Below, piece after piece: positions 50,101 through 62,000 of a stretch of 64,000 nt of DNA (position 1 is its first letter; the number at the start of each line of letters is the position of its first letter). The stretch covers positions 124,001 through 188,000 of the forward strand of contig JAJFPB010000004.1 in the NCBI GenBank assembly GCA_020881915.1, written 5' to 3'. The notes under the pieces were generated by a model, which did not search any database, was not told the DNA's origin, and worked only from the letters and a program-made list of their open reading frames with translations. The DNA is from Paramyrothecium sp. XJ0827 (lineage: Eukaryota; Ascomycota; Sordariomycetes; Hypocreales; Stachybotryaceae). Made by a program: the position numbers and the translations under genes.

Positions 50101-53100
50101 GTGCCCCATCCACTCAGGCCACCGCGAGTCTCTTTCCATGAGGCATTGTAGCTTCCGGTGTACTCACCGAGCAACCCGATGCCTGTCAAACCGAGGAGTG
50201 CAGCGAAGGCGCCGCCCGTAAGTTGAGGTGAAACGTCGAATTCAAGAGGCCGGGCGCCTGAATCATCTTCCCATGATGTCTGGGCGCGGTTTCCGTCTGC
50301 AATCAGTCGCAAGATGATTTCCCACGCGACTTTGGAGCCAGCGCATTCCAAATTGTCTTTGTCAATGCAGCGACACTCAAGACTGTCGGCGCTGATAGTA
50401 GCCACAACAGCATCATGTATATGATGCGCAATGACGCGGCAGCGTCGGAGAAACAGGGCGAATTCACGTTGGAAGAACCCCCACCGCTTGTAAACACACG
50501 GCTCCTGGATGAGGTACTCAGCGGCGCGACCAAAGTTGGAAAAAATGAATGCAAATGGAGTCAAAACTCCTCGTGGCGCGAGATAAAGTCTTTGAACAGC
50601 CTTGCTCTCTGCAGAGTTGAGTTGGGGTAATTCACGTAGGGCGTGAAGTACGTCATTATCACGGAGTGGTAGGCGTGTCCACAAAACATGAGGCCCTACG
50701 TCGCGAGCTTGCAAATGGAAGGGTGAGCACTCGCCTGCGCGTAACCAGGTCAAAGGACTGCTGGAGCCTTGTTGCATCTCTACTTCGAATCGAGAGGCTG
50801 TAGGTCCAACGTTGTGTCCTTCCGCTTCCAAGATTTCGGGGAAGAAGCGTTCGCCAAATGAGACTCCATACTGATCAAATTGTTTGTGAAAGCCCATTTT
50901 GCGAAGTGTCGCCTCGACGTTTCCCCATGTCCAGCGAGAGGCTTCATCTTCCGCGATAGCGACACCTAAAAGCTTACGGCGCAGGCCCCAAAGGCCATGG
51001 ACATCGTCATCATCAGGGACATTGAGCGGATCATCCAGGGACTCGTCTTCTTCTGTAATGGCAAATGGGTCGTCGCCACGCAGATGCGGCGCATTGGTGA
51101 ATAGAAAAAGTAGTTCACCGACGGTGAAGTTGGAAGCATAAATCTTAGAGAGCACCTCAACGAAACGGATGGTGCACGTGGGTCGGGCGTCCCAACTCTG
51201 CGTCTCTTGATGGAATCCAGCAAGGCTGGCAACTTCATCTAGGTTCTTGGCAATTATCTTGCGCCAGGATTCAGGTCGTTTCGGGCAATGGAATTCGCTC
51301 ATGCTGTAGCGTTCAACAGCACTGAGAAGCGCGTTGATGGCCCAATCTCTATTCTGGGTGCCAGCTTCGGCCCCCGACCACAACGCGAGCAGCTGAGTCC
51401 GCTGATCAGGCTGGGTCTGGTCGACAATAGAATCGATGGGATTTGTCCAGGGCAGATTCCACATCTCCTTGAGCATCAAAAGCGATGATAATTGCACAAG
51501 AAAGCCAGGATTGACGTTTGAATCGTTGAAAAGGTGTAATACATGGCATATATCGGCGAGCACGGCCATTGATATGGGCCTATTTGATCGGTTCTGAAGC
51601 CTCCGCCACAGGCGTGTAAAAATCAGCGCTTTCACGATTGAGCCAAGAGAACCCTCGGAGGCCCAATCTATCCGCAAATCCTCGGCGCAGCACGGGAGGC
51701 ACGACGGGAAATCATTTGCTTCGTTGTATGCATCTGGCTTGAAGGCAACAATGCCACTCTTGTGCAGCTCCAGGAACTCACAGTAAGACAAGCCAGTAAC
51801 TCTGAGGAAAAAGGTTACTTGGGAGATGGCGTTTCTTGATGGCAGTTGCTCGCCGGACAGGCCAAGCATCTGTACCACGGTAGATGCAGACATCTTACCT
51901 CCGAAAACTAGGGAAGCTTCCTCCAGAGAGATGCAAAGGTATTCCATGGCTATCGGCTTGCGCACAGGCAACCGCCAAAGATGACTTTGGAAATCCGCAG
52001 GCTCACGTGAAGCGTCGTGAGGCAGCTCCGTAATTTGCTCTTGGAATATGCGCAGAGTTTCGAACCTTGACGTTCCTAATGCTCTGAGGTATGTCCTTCC
52101 AATATCGAGACCTTGTGAGTATGGCAGCTCATAGTGGCGCACTTCGGTCTTTAGCCACTCGTAAATAGTTTGACTGGTGGACAAGTGCGGGCTGGAATGT
52201 TGAGGGAGCGCCCGAAGGAGATCAGTGGCAGACAAAGAGTCTGCAACCTCGAGCGGATTAACACCAGGCAAATCCAACTCCGTGAGGCCATTGTCAAGAG
52301 TGTTGAACACCTTACGTTCGTATTCTTCTTGGACGAACCCAAGGGCGAAACCTTCCAGGTTCTCATTGACGATGTCTATCATGGGTAGAGCCAAGTCTCC
52401 ATTAGCAGGGGTGACCAAAAGCGAGCCGAAGTCTCCACGGCGCGGCTTCAGGACATTCCGTAGCGTTTGTTCACCTTCGGATAACTCAAGAAGATCATGA
52501 AGGTACTGGATTGGGCTGAAGGGTGAGAGGTGTTCAGGAGGGATACAATCAATTAGCGACCCAGGGTTGATGGGCCGGAAGTTGGTCCGGGGAGGTGTGT
52601 CTCCATCATCAGGGTCCCATGGCAGTGTCTTTGCCGCTGCATAGATGCCAGAAGCTCTTGCGTATGCCACAGTACCAATCAGTGCTCTTGTAAAGGAAGC
52701 CTCTGGCAACTGCAAGATACTGCCAACCGTAGTTAAACCGCGAGCATAAAGCGCTTCCATGTAGGAAAACCTGAGAATGGGTTGCACTAACCATGTCAGC
52801 TAATGCCAAGGACTGGGGGCTATGAACATACATTCAAGTTTCGTGACATTGTAGAGCGTCCAGAGTGACTCCACGGCTTTTGTCACGAAGGATGCCACAC
52901 ACGTGCTCGCTTCGAATAGCCCCAATGCTGCGTCATAAATCTGCTGTCTCATGCTAGAATCCATAGGATTCGAGAAGGAGAAGACCGAGAATGACGCAAA
53001 GAACCGCACAAGAACATCACGTTCGAAACTCCCATCAAGATAAGGCACATTGGAAGGCTCGACCGGCACAGGCAACGTCCCTGTTCCTGGGATGAAAATA

Positions 53101-54836
53101 ATCTTTCTGACGTCCACCATGAAAGCGTGCACTCTTGCGTCCAAGTCGCCAAGAATGTACCGCGAAGGGAGCAGGATTTCATTTGCTTCAAAGAATTCAA
53201 GCCACCCTTGGTCCGAGACTTGCCGGAGGTCGTCGACTGTTTCCACTAATTTGTTGCTTGGGGTGCGTAAGGATTGGAAGACACCGGTGATTAAGGCTTC
53301 CTGGTTGGGGGCAATGATTTCTAGTATGGCAACTAGGTAACTGCGTGTAGAGAAAAGTGGATTCCAGAATGTGTCGATGATGTTTCTATCTGGACCTCTA
53401 AAATCGAGCCAGGATGTCACGAGACTCACTATGTCGGCGTTTCCTGCCAGCTGGACAAAGCGGTCTGGCGCAGACTGCACAAAGGGCTGAAGAGCAACCA
53501 GGCGCCTAATAGCTTGATGCTGATTAATGCTTGTCGATGGTATACTCGTAAGCGTCGGATTTTCATAGACATATCCATCAGAATCAGGGAAGTGCAAGAG
53601 CTCAGCATCGATGGCTTGCTGGAGAATACTCCGGAGGGTATCCTCAGAGCTGGTAAGAAGAACTTGAATACGGGTTTCAACGGATTGAGAAATAGCGTAT
53701 GAGGTTGTGAGAGCATATAGGAAGGCTGCGGGAACAATGAAAGGAGGATTCAAAGCCAAAGGGCTTCCGATCAACGAGAGCTGTGGTGCCGATCTTCCGG
53801 TTGTATGCGAGACTGATTCTTTGATTGGTACCTCGATGCTGGCCATACGACCTTGTTGGTATATGTACTGTTCAGCCTGAACGGCAGTCACCAAACTGAA
53901 GATATGATTGGCCAGCTGAAGTGCGCTGGACTGGTGCACAGCGTAGTATGATGTCCTTTCACCTTCGAACTTTTGCCTATCCATCTCCCTGGCCTGCTTG
54001 GCCTCATTATCCTCAACCGCCCCAAGGGTATACAGGTCTTCAAATACGATGGGTGCCCGCATACCATCGGCGGCAGCGGTAGGGTACGGGGCCTGTGGGG
54101 GAGGGTCGATCGTGCGGTTGTTGACCAGCTCGGCGGCGATTTGCTGACACTCCGCTGTGCTCAAAAATGCCGTCATCGCCTCCAAAGATGGTGCACCGGG
54201 AGGATGATCCTTTCGTAGGACGACATTGATGGCTAACCTAAGAATCTCAAAATTCGGCGGGTTCCCGTCTTCTCTCGGAAATAGTACTGTTGTTCCATCT
54301 GCGAGAGGCTCATCTGGCACATCAAGACTTAAGTAAATGTCGGTTTTGGCTCCTGTATAGTAATACTGTGTATTATTGAGAGATTCAGTGGTAGTTTTGA
54401 TGTTGTAGTCAACCGTCTTGGTGCGCACAATTGCTCGAGGATTGCCGGATCCATTAGTCAGGCTAATTTTGAGGCTAATGTCGAATGATGTTGGAGTGGG
54501 ATACTCTGCATCGCTTCGAATTTGCCTTGGATCGACCACAATCACTGCTGTTGCAACCGAGAGCGAGGTCCGGGTTGGGGGTCGGATATGCTGTATGATG
54601 GAGGTCTTAAGACGAGGGGGGCTGCCGTCAATTTCTAGGGGTGGAATCAAAGGGTCTTGGGGATGTGGTAGAGGTGCGAGGTCCTTGGCAGATCCCAACG
54701 TCCGATCCGTACCCGCAGTTTGCACCGTCTTGTCATAGGCAGTGATGGTGATGTTAGACAGCGCACTGCGGAAGGTATCTGGAGCCACAAGCTTGGTTGG
54801 GATAATGCGGACCAGGAAGTATGTAACCTTGTCCAT
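44184..54836 (-). CDS. TcA-like subunit of a Tc (ABC) toxin complex
   Basis: Two exons, 54836-52832 and 52786-44184, with a 45-base intron that keeps frame give 3535 residues; bacterial TcA proteins are usually about 2300-2600. The first ~670 residues match nothing I know. A VRP1-like segment follows (SPFSPIQYLHDLLEL near 755-768), then helical shell regions and a PA14-like beta module near 1610-1750. The ABC-toxin region follows (WQAAQRRKWYYENWIHWEE near 2120), then neuraminidase-like segments near 2430-2550 and the F..P.N..L-type segment near 2690. The C-terminal TcB-binding domain starts near 3010 (ELTKHVSLRL, then LFDLDFPSHYMRRIKAVSLT). Inside it sits an ~85-residue Cys/His-rich basic insertion (about 3300-3383). 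In bacteria five TcA chains form the receptor-binding translocation pore. No signal peptide. Divergent partner gene at 56058. Confidence 0.92.
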
Positions 54837-56057
54837 CTTGGCACTAATGGAGTGAAAAATGTTGGGATGACAAGAACTGAATTCCTAGAAGTGCTAGTTG
54901 TTCGATATGTCTCCAAACTGGCCCTTTATTTTCTGCTGTGATGGTAGTTGGTGTGAGACACAGTGATCTCTACTTGACCTGAGTATGACAAACCCGAGTA
55001 GCAGTAGTAATCGGGGGAGGCGTTTTGCAGGCTTTTGTCTCCAAAAAACAGAGTGGAAATGATCGAGCACACTAATGCTGGAATCACCCAGTGCTGCTTT
55101 TACGTCAAAGGTGGTAATCAAGGCATGACCACTCGGACAAGATCCTGGCGTCGTTCATTCATGGGTGGTGTTCTAACAATGTCTCGAACGTGCCGTCAAA
55201 ATTGGAGCTGAAAAAGGCTGACAATTAGCTGCAACTAGTAAGCGCCACATCTGAGCGCCCGGGTTATGTGCTTTTTGAGAAGGCACACTTAAAGTGCAAT
55301 TATGCAGTTTCACTTCAGCCTTCTTAGCTCCAAGGTACACGATACGAGGTGGCATGTGCCTCGAGAGATTCAGGGTTCCCTCAGCCCTACCGGGACTAAA
55401 GGCCTCCTCGACGCCTTCGTCTTGTGAGTCATGTCCAATGACATTCCCAATGCATTGATTTCCGGCAACTCTTGCGCATACTCTTAGGAGCCTGATGGCC
55501 CAAGCCACCCGCTATGGCATAGGCTATCAGCTTTGGAAGCCTTCACGTCAAGTGCCGTTGTGGCAGCGTCAGAAAACAAGGGCGCGGTGACATGCATATT
55601 TGGTCTGGACCACCTCCTCTCACCAATCATGACGCTGCGGCCCATCGCTTACTGCTCAGCTCCCTCCGGCACATCAGACGCGCCGCACCAGTCATCGGTC
55701 AGCTGCAAGCTTCCATAAACACGGGTAATCCCAGTCAACCTACTGCGTCGTAATGATAGCCGGAAGTGATTACGCCTCCCCGCAACGACACTGGGAAAAT
55801 ATACTTTACCCCAATGGATGAAGGCTGGGCTGCCCGACATGTGCACGTGGTATCTACAGGCGGAACTTCTTAACTCCTACACTCAGAGACTAGCCTGTCC
55901 CATATCCATGGTTTTTGTGAGGTGAAGAGCACCACAGAAAGAAGATAGTCTATTTCCAACCAGAGCATAAGCACTGACCATTGTTTATTGGCAACAAAGC
56001 GACAAAACCCCATTCATTTGGCATTCCCTCTATTTTCTACCTAAAGTAATAGCAACA
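54837..56057. promoter_or_regulatory. Shared divergent promoter region of the toxin locus
   Basis: 1221 bases separate the TcA start (minus) from the TcB-C start (plus). No credible gene lies between them; short frames exist on both strands. An AATAAAG-like element lies about 90 bases upstream of the TcA ATG. A common regulatory region would keep A and B/C production in step (inference). Confidence 0.5.
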
Positions 56058-59000
56058 ATGTTTTCAGGGTCTCAGAACGATAAGCGTGTGCCTGCGGCGG
56101 CTGGCCCAACTGCCTTCGGACCTGGCAGAGCGCAAAGCAGTGCCGGTACTGAGGCGAATACAGGAGCTACATCACAATCCAGGAACCTTTTCGGGACTTC
56201 AAGCACTCAAAACGATGAAAGAACGCCAGGACGCACCAAATCACCCTATACTCTGCCCTCCATCTCATTACCTAGTGCGGGAGGGTCCCTTCGCGGGATG
56301 GGGGAAAAGTTTTCCATTAATCCTGCCACCGGAACGGGATCGTTTTCGGTGCCTATCGTGACGAGTCCAGGTCGTGACGGCGCTAGTCCTCAACTTGCGT
56401 TATCCTATGACTCGGGAGGCGGGAGCGGGCCTTTTGGCCTAGGGTGGTCTCTATCTTCGCCATCGATTCGACGGAAGACAGACAAGGGCATCCCTCGTTA
56501 TGGGGACGACATGGAAGAGGAACAGGATACTTTCCTGGTTGCTGGAGCGGAGGACTTGGTTCCTGCGCTTGAATGGGACGGCCATAGCTTTGGCAGACGA
56601 CAAGTTCACGAACGTTTCGAAAATGGCCGCACGTTCATGGTCACTTCATATAGGCCGCGCATTGAAGGCCCATTCCAACGAATCTGGAAAGTCACCAATA
56701 AAGAGACCTTTGAGACTCACTGGGAGGTCAAAGCACCCAATAACACCACCACAATCTATGGCGATTCTACTGCTTCTCGCATCGCCGATCCAGATGATCC
56801 TATTCGGCGCGTATTTGAGTGGTTGCCATCACGCTCCTACGACGAAAAAGGGAACCTTACTTTATTCGAGTACAAAGCCGAGGACTCGGTGAATGTGGAT
56901 GCGCATAGCATCCACGAGCAACATCGTACTACCAAGTCTCGCTCGGCACACCGCTATCTCAAGTCCATCAAATATGGAAATACCGTATCCCGGGTGGACC
57001 CGAAATTTCGTAACGGCACGGATTGGCTTTTTCAAGTCGTCTTCGACTACGGAGACCACGACGAGAAACTCCCAAAGTCAATTGAGACCCAGTCGTGGAC
57101 GTGCAGGGCCGACCCTTTCTCATCACACCGTGCTGGTTTCGAAATCCGACAGTACCGACTCTGTCATCGTGTTTTGATGTTCCACCACTTTCCGAATGAA
57201 CCAGGCATTGGGAGAGACTGTGTTATTTCGGCATTCAACCTGTCATACGAACCGATTGGATGTGAAGACACTACAGGTCTCGCGTTGACGACCGTTCTCA
57301 AGTCCGTTACGCAAGAAGCGTGGCGGAGACGAAATGGAGGCTATGATCGCAAGTCGCTTCCCCCCGTAGAACTTACTTATTCAACGGCCAAGATCTCCAA
57401 TGTCCCAACACGGCTTGAGGCCGACTCTCTTGCAAACTTGCCAGTCGGGTTTGATGATGCGTCATATCAATTAGTTGATTTAGAAGGCCAGGGGCTCACA
57501 GGTGTTGTGTGCAAGACCAACAGTGCACTTATGTACATATCAAACAACGGAGATGGTGAGTTTGGTTTCGCGGAGACCTTGCTGCGTGTGCCTAGCTCCG
57601 TGTTTTCAACCGATACCGGGGCTTGGATGGACCTCGATGGGGACGGCAAGATAGAGCTCGTCAAATTTAACGGGCAAGGAGCCCCGGGCTTCTATGGTCG
57701 CGACTGGGACGAACGTTCAGGCTGGCAGAGCTTTCACTATTTTGAGTCACTGCCCAACATCCCTTGGAGCTCTCAAAACGTCAAACTGATTGATCTAACT
57801 GGTGATGGGCTGGCCGATGTCCTAGTTACTGATGGAGATGTTTTGCGAGTGTATTATGGCCGCGGTAAATCGGGCTTTGAGGATGGTGAGATTGTCACAC
57901 CTCCTCCGGCAGAAAGCCACGGACCGCCTCGCTTGGTATTCTGGGATGGTTCGGAAGCATTATACACGGCAGATATGTCTGGCGACGGCCTTACCGACAT
58001 TGTCAGGATTCGTCATGCCGAAATCTGTTACTGGCCAAATTATGGTTACGGGCGCTTTGGGCAGAAGGTCACCATGCGCAACTCGCCTACTTTTGATCAT
58101 CCAGAGCTGTTTAACCAGTCACTTCTGAAACTAGCAGACGTCGACGGTTCTGGGCCTACAGACATTATATACCTCGGAGGTCGTACCCCAATTATATACC
58201 AGAACTTGTCCGGGAACGGTTGGGGCAACGGCGTCCCTATCCATGGGTTTCCCTCCATCGACACATTATCGAACGTTCAAGTCGTTGACCTTCTTGGCAA
58301 GGGCACGGCGTGCCTCGTGTGGTCATCAAGATTGCCAAGTGATTCGGGCCATCAAATCGCCTATCTCGACCTGATGCAAGAAAAACCTTATTTACTTGTT
58401 AAAATGGAGAACAACACCGGTATCGAGAACCATATGACCTACACCAGCTCAAGTATCTTCTATGCTCGGGACAAAAGAGCTGGGCGCCCTTGGCTTACCC
58501 ATTTGCCGTTTCCTGTTCAATGCGTCGAGCGATCTGAGATGGTGGACCGCATTAGCGGCAATATCTTCACCACGCGATATGCTTATCATGACGGTTACTT
58601 TGACGGGATCGAGCGGGAGTTTCGTGGCTTTGGATTCGTCGAGTCGTGGGACACGGAACACTACTCTAACATAGACATGGGTCACAAGAAGTATACCAAC
58701 ATTGACGAAGCATCACATATCCCACCTATCCTCTCGCGAACATGGTTTCATAACGGTCGATTTCAGAATGGTCACGCCTCCATGGACCATTATAAGAGCG
58801 ATTACTATAATGACTTCGACCTGCATCCTGAGCTATCGAGAATGAGCCCTTTCGAGACCATGCTGCCCACATCCATTCGATTGCCAGATGATGAGGGGTT
58901 TGTACCTCACGTACTCAACTTACAAGAGCAACAGGAGGCGTACAGAACTCTGAAAGGCTCTACTCTCCGATCTGAGGTCTATTCCCTTGACGGTAGCGAG

Positions 59001-62000
59001 GTCGAGAAGATCCCTGTTTCAATTGCACAATCTGGCTACATCCTGGAGCAGAGACAGCCGCAGAGCCGATACAACAAGCATGGGGTATTCATGGTTCGCC
59101 CAAAAGAATCGTTGAGCATCCTCTACGACCGGAAGCTGTTCCGCGTTGGGGACAAAAGGCGTCTAGACCCGCGAATTCAGCACTCATTGACACTAGAGGC
59201 AGATTATTTTGGAAACACCATTAGAGATCTTGCCATAAACTACGGCCGTAGATACGATGACCCCAATCCCTTGCTAAATGAACAAGATCGACTCAGACAA
59301 AGGCAGGCTTATGCGATGTTGACTGAGACATCGTATACCAACAAGATCGACGACGAGGATACATTTGTGCTTCCCGTTGCTTGTGAGTCGAGGACTTACG
59401 AGGTTGTCAATATCATGTCGATCGCAAACCTATCCAATGATGGAGAGGATACTTGCTGGATCCCATTTGAAGCAGCCCGCCGTGTCACTCTGGAGCTCGC
59501 TTCAGGAAAATTCGATATCCCGTTTGAGTATTTTCACGGGCCTTATCCCACAGAAACAAGAACTTATCGCCGTATGACCAAGAAGTCACGAGTCACCTTC
59601 CGCCGGGATGATCTCACTGGGCCACTACCGCTTGGGGTCATTGAATCCCTGACATTACCATATAAGAATCACGACCTAGTCTTCACCGACTCTCAAGCAC
59701 AACAATATGTTTCCTCTCACAAGTTGAAAGCCTCAGATCTGGAGCATGTGTTTAGTCACGAGTGTGGTTACCACCGTTTCCCGGGTGAAGACGGTTGGTG
59801 GTCTAATAGTGGGGAGGCTTTCTTCTCGCTCGAAGCCAGTGCATCTCCAATGAACGAGCTACGCCAAGCCAAAGAGAACTTTTTTGTGCTGCGTCGTTCT
59901 CGCACGCCTTGGCATACGGAAGAGGCGCCGACAGAGACATATTTCTATTATGATCGGTACAACCTACTTCTGCAAAAGGTGATCGACCCGTACGGCAACA
60001 TTGCCTCTGTCGGCGAGCGCGACATAGATCCAACCAAACCACTGCTTCGTAAAGGTCACGACTACCGCTTATTGACAGCATTTTTGCGCATGGATCCTAA
60101 TAGGAATCGAAGCGTTGTGGCTTTCGACATCCTCGGCCATGTCGTCGCCGGCGCGATCATGGGCAAGCCAGAGGAAGACAAGGGCGACCGCCTTGACGTT
60201 GATATTGATCTTAGTGACAAAGATATCAGAGCTTATTATAATTCTCCCAAGATGAAAGCCCAAAGTATCCTCGGCAAGGCAACTTCCCGTAGCATATATG
60301 ATATGCACGCGTACTTTCTTACGAAACATCTCGACAATCCACAGCCCAACTGGTCGTCGAACATTACCCGCGAAACGCACGTGTCTGAACTCGAACCTGG
60401 CGCCGAATCGCGGGTTTTCGTCAGCTTCTCATACACTGATGGCACAGGAAGACCAATTCAGGCCAAGACGCAGTGTGAGTCGGGTCCGCTCATGCAGCCC
60501 CACGCACTCGATAAGAAGATTTCGACAACTCCGAGTGATAGGGGCGTCATGAACCGCTGGCTGGCAAGCTCATGGGTAATTTACAACAACAAAGGCAACC
60601 CTGTCCGTAGTTACGAGCCGTTTTTCTCAGATACACATCGTTTTCAGGACAAATCCATTCATGGTGTATCGCCAATCTTCATCTACGATTCGGTGGGTCG
60701 CACCGTCGCAGTCATCAACCCGGATCACACATGGACCAAAGTCGTCTTCTCGCCCTGGGATGCACAAACCTGGGACAGGTCTGATACTGTTTTGATTGCC
60801 GACCCTGCTAAGGATCCGGACGTTGGGCCTCTGATAGGCAGATTCAAGAAACAAGAGTATTTGCCTACGTGGTACGACCAGCGCGTCGCTGGAGAGCTGG
60901 GTCCTGAAGAGAAAAGAGCTGCACAGTCTTCAGCCGTGCACGCTGGAACACCTTCAATAGCCTTTCTTGACGCCCTTGGCCGCAGCTGTATCAAGTTCGA
61001 AAGGCTCAAATCTTGCAGCCCCCATCAGAGCAAGGATCAGGATGTCATTGTAAGGCAGGAGTCCTTCGTCGACATCACCGGCTTGCCGTACAAAATCGTA
61101 GACACAATGGGTCGTACTGCTTCCCGTCACATTTACAGTTTCGGAAAGTCTGTTATCAAAGAAGAAAATATGGACAGTGGTGAGAAGTGGACGCTGAAGG
61201 ATGTTCACGGATCCATGGTCCGGACTTGGAACGGTCGTGGAGAACTCTTCAGGCCGGTGCTAGACAAGAATCGCAGGGTAAGGGAGCTCTACATTACAAT
61301 TGAGGGACAAGAAGAAGAACAACTCGTCGAAAAGACCGTGTATGGCGAGGATAGGCCCGAGAGCGAAGAAGCCAATGCTCGTGGCCGAGTCGTTGAGACA
61401 TACGATCAATCCGGTGTTTCTTGGACCCCTTCTTATGATTTTAAAGGCAATCTCATCAAAGCTATACGACAGCTGTCTAAATGCACCAGCAAGACTATAG
61501 ATTGGCGCAACGAGGTTGAACTTGAGACCGCAACATACGAGGAGCTCGTTTACAACAATGCCCTCAATAAGGTAATTAAGACTGTTCTCCCTGACGGCAC
61601 GGGGACATCGTACTCATACAATGACCGGATGATGCCCGAAACTGTATCAGTAACCCTCAATGGCACAGAAAGGAGTCATATCGTTATCAAAGAGATAACT
61701 TATGATGCCAAAGGCCAGCGCGTCCGGGTACTTCAGGGCAATGGCGTTGAAACACGAATCTCATATGACAAATTAACATTCAAGGTTCAACGCATCGTTA
61801 CGAAGAGGCTTGCCACTTTAGATGCTTCAAGAACAGCGTCCGATTGTTGTTCTACGTCGTCATGTGACTCCACGTCCTCGAGTGAGATTGAGGCGCGGAA
61901 AATGAGGCGGCCGAGACGACGTGCAAAAGTGGAGAAGCTGCAAGATCTCAGACATGTGTATGATGCCTCTGGGAACATCACACACATCAGGGATGATTCA

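Noticed and set aside
52787..52831. Possibility that the TcA region is two genes (678 and 2867 codons)
   Set aside because: A 45-base GTATGT...TTAG intron joins them in exact phase and the second frame lacks an ATG at its start, so a single gene is the better reading.
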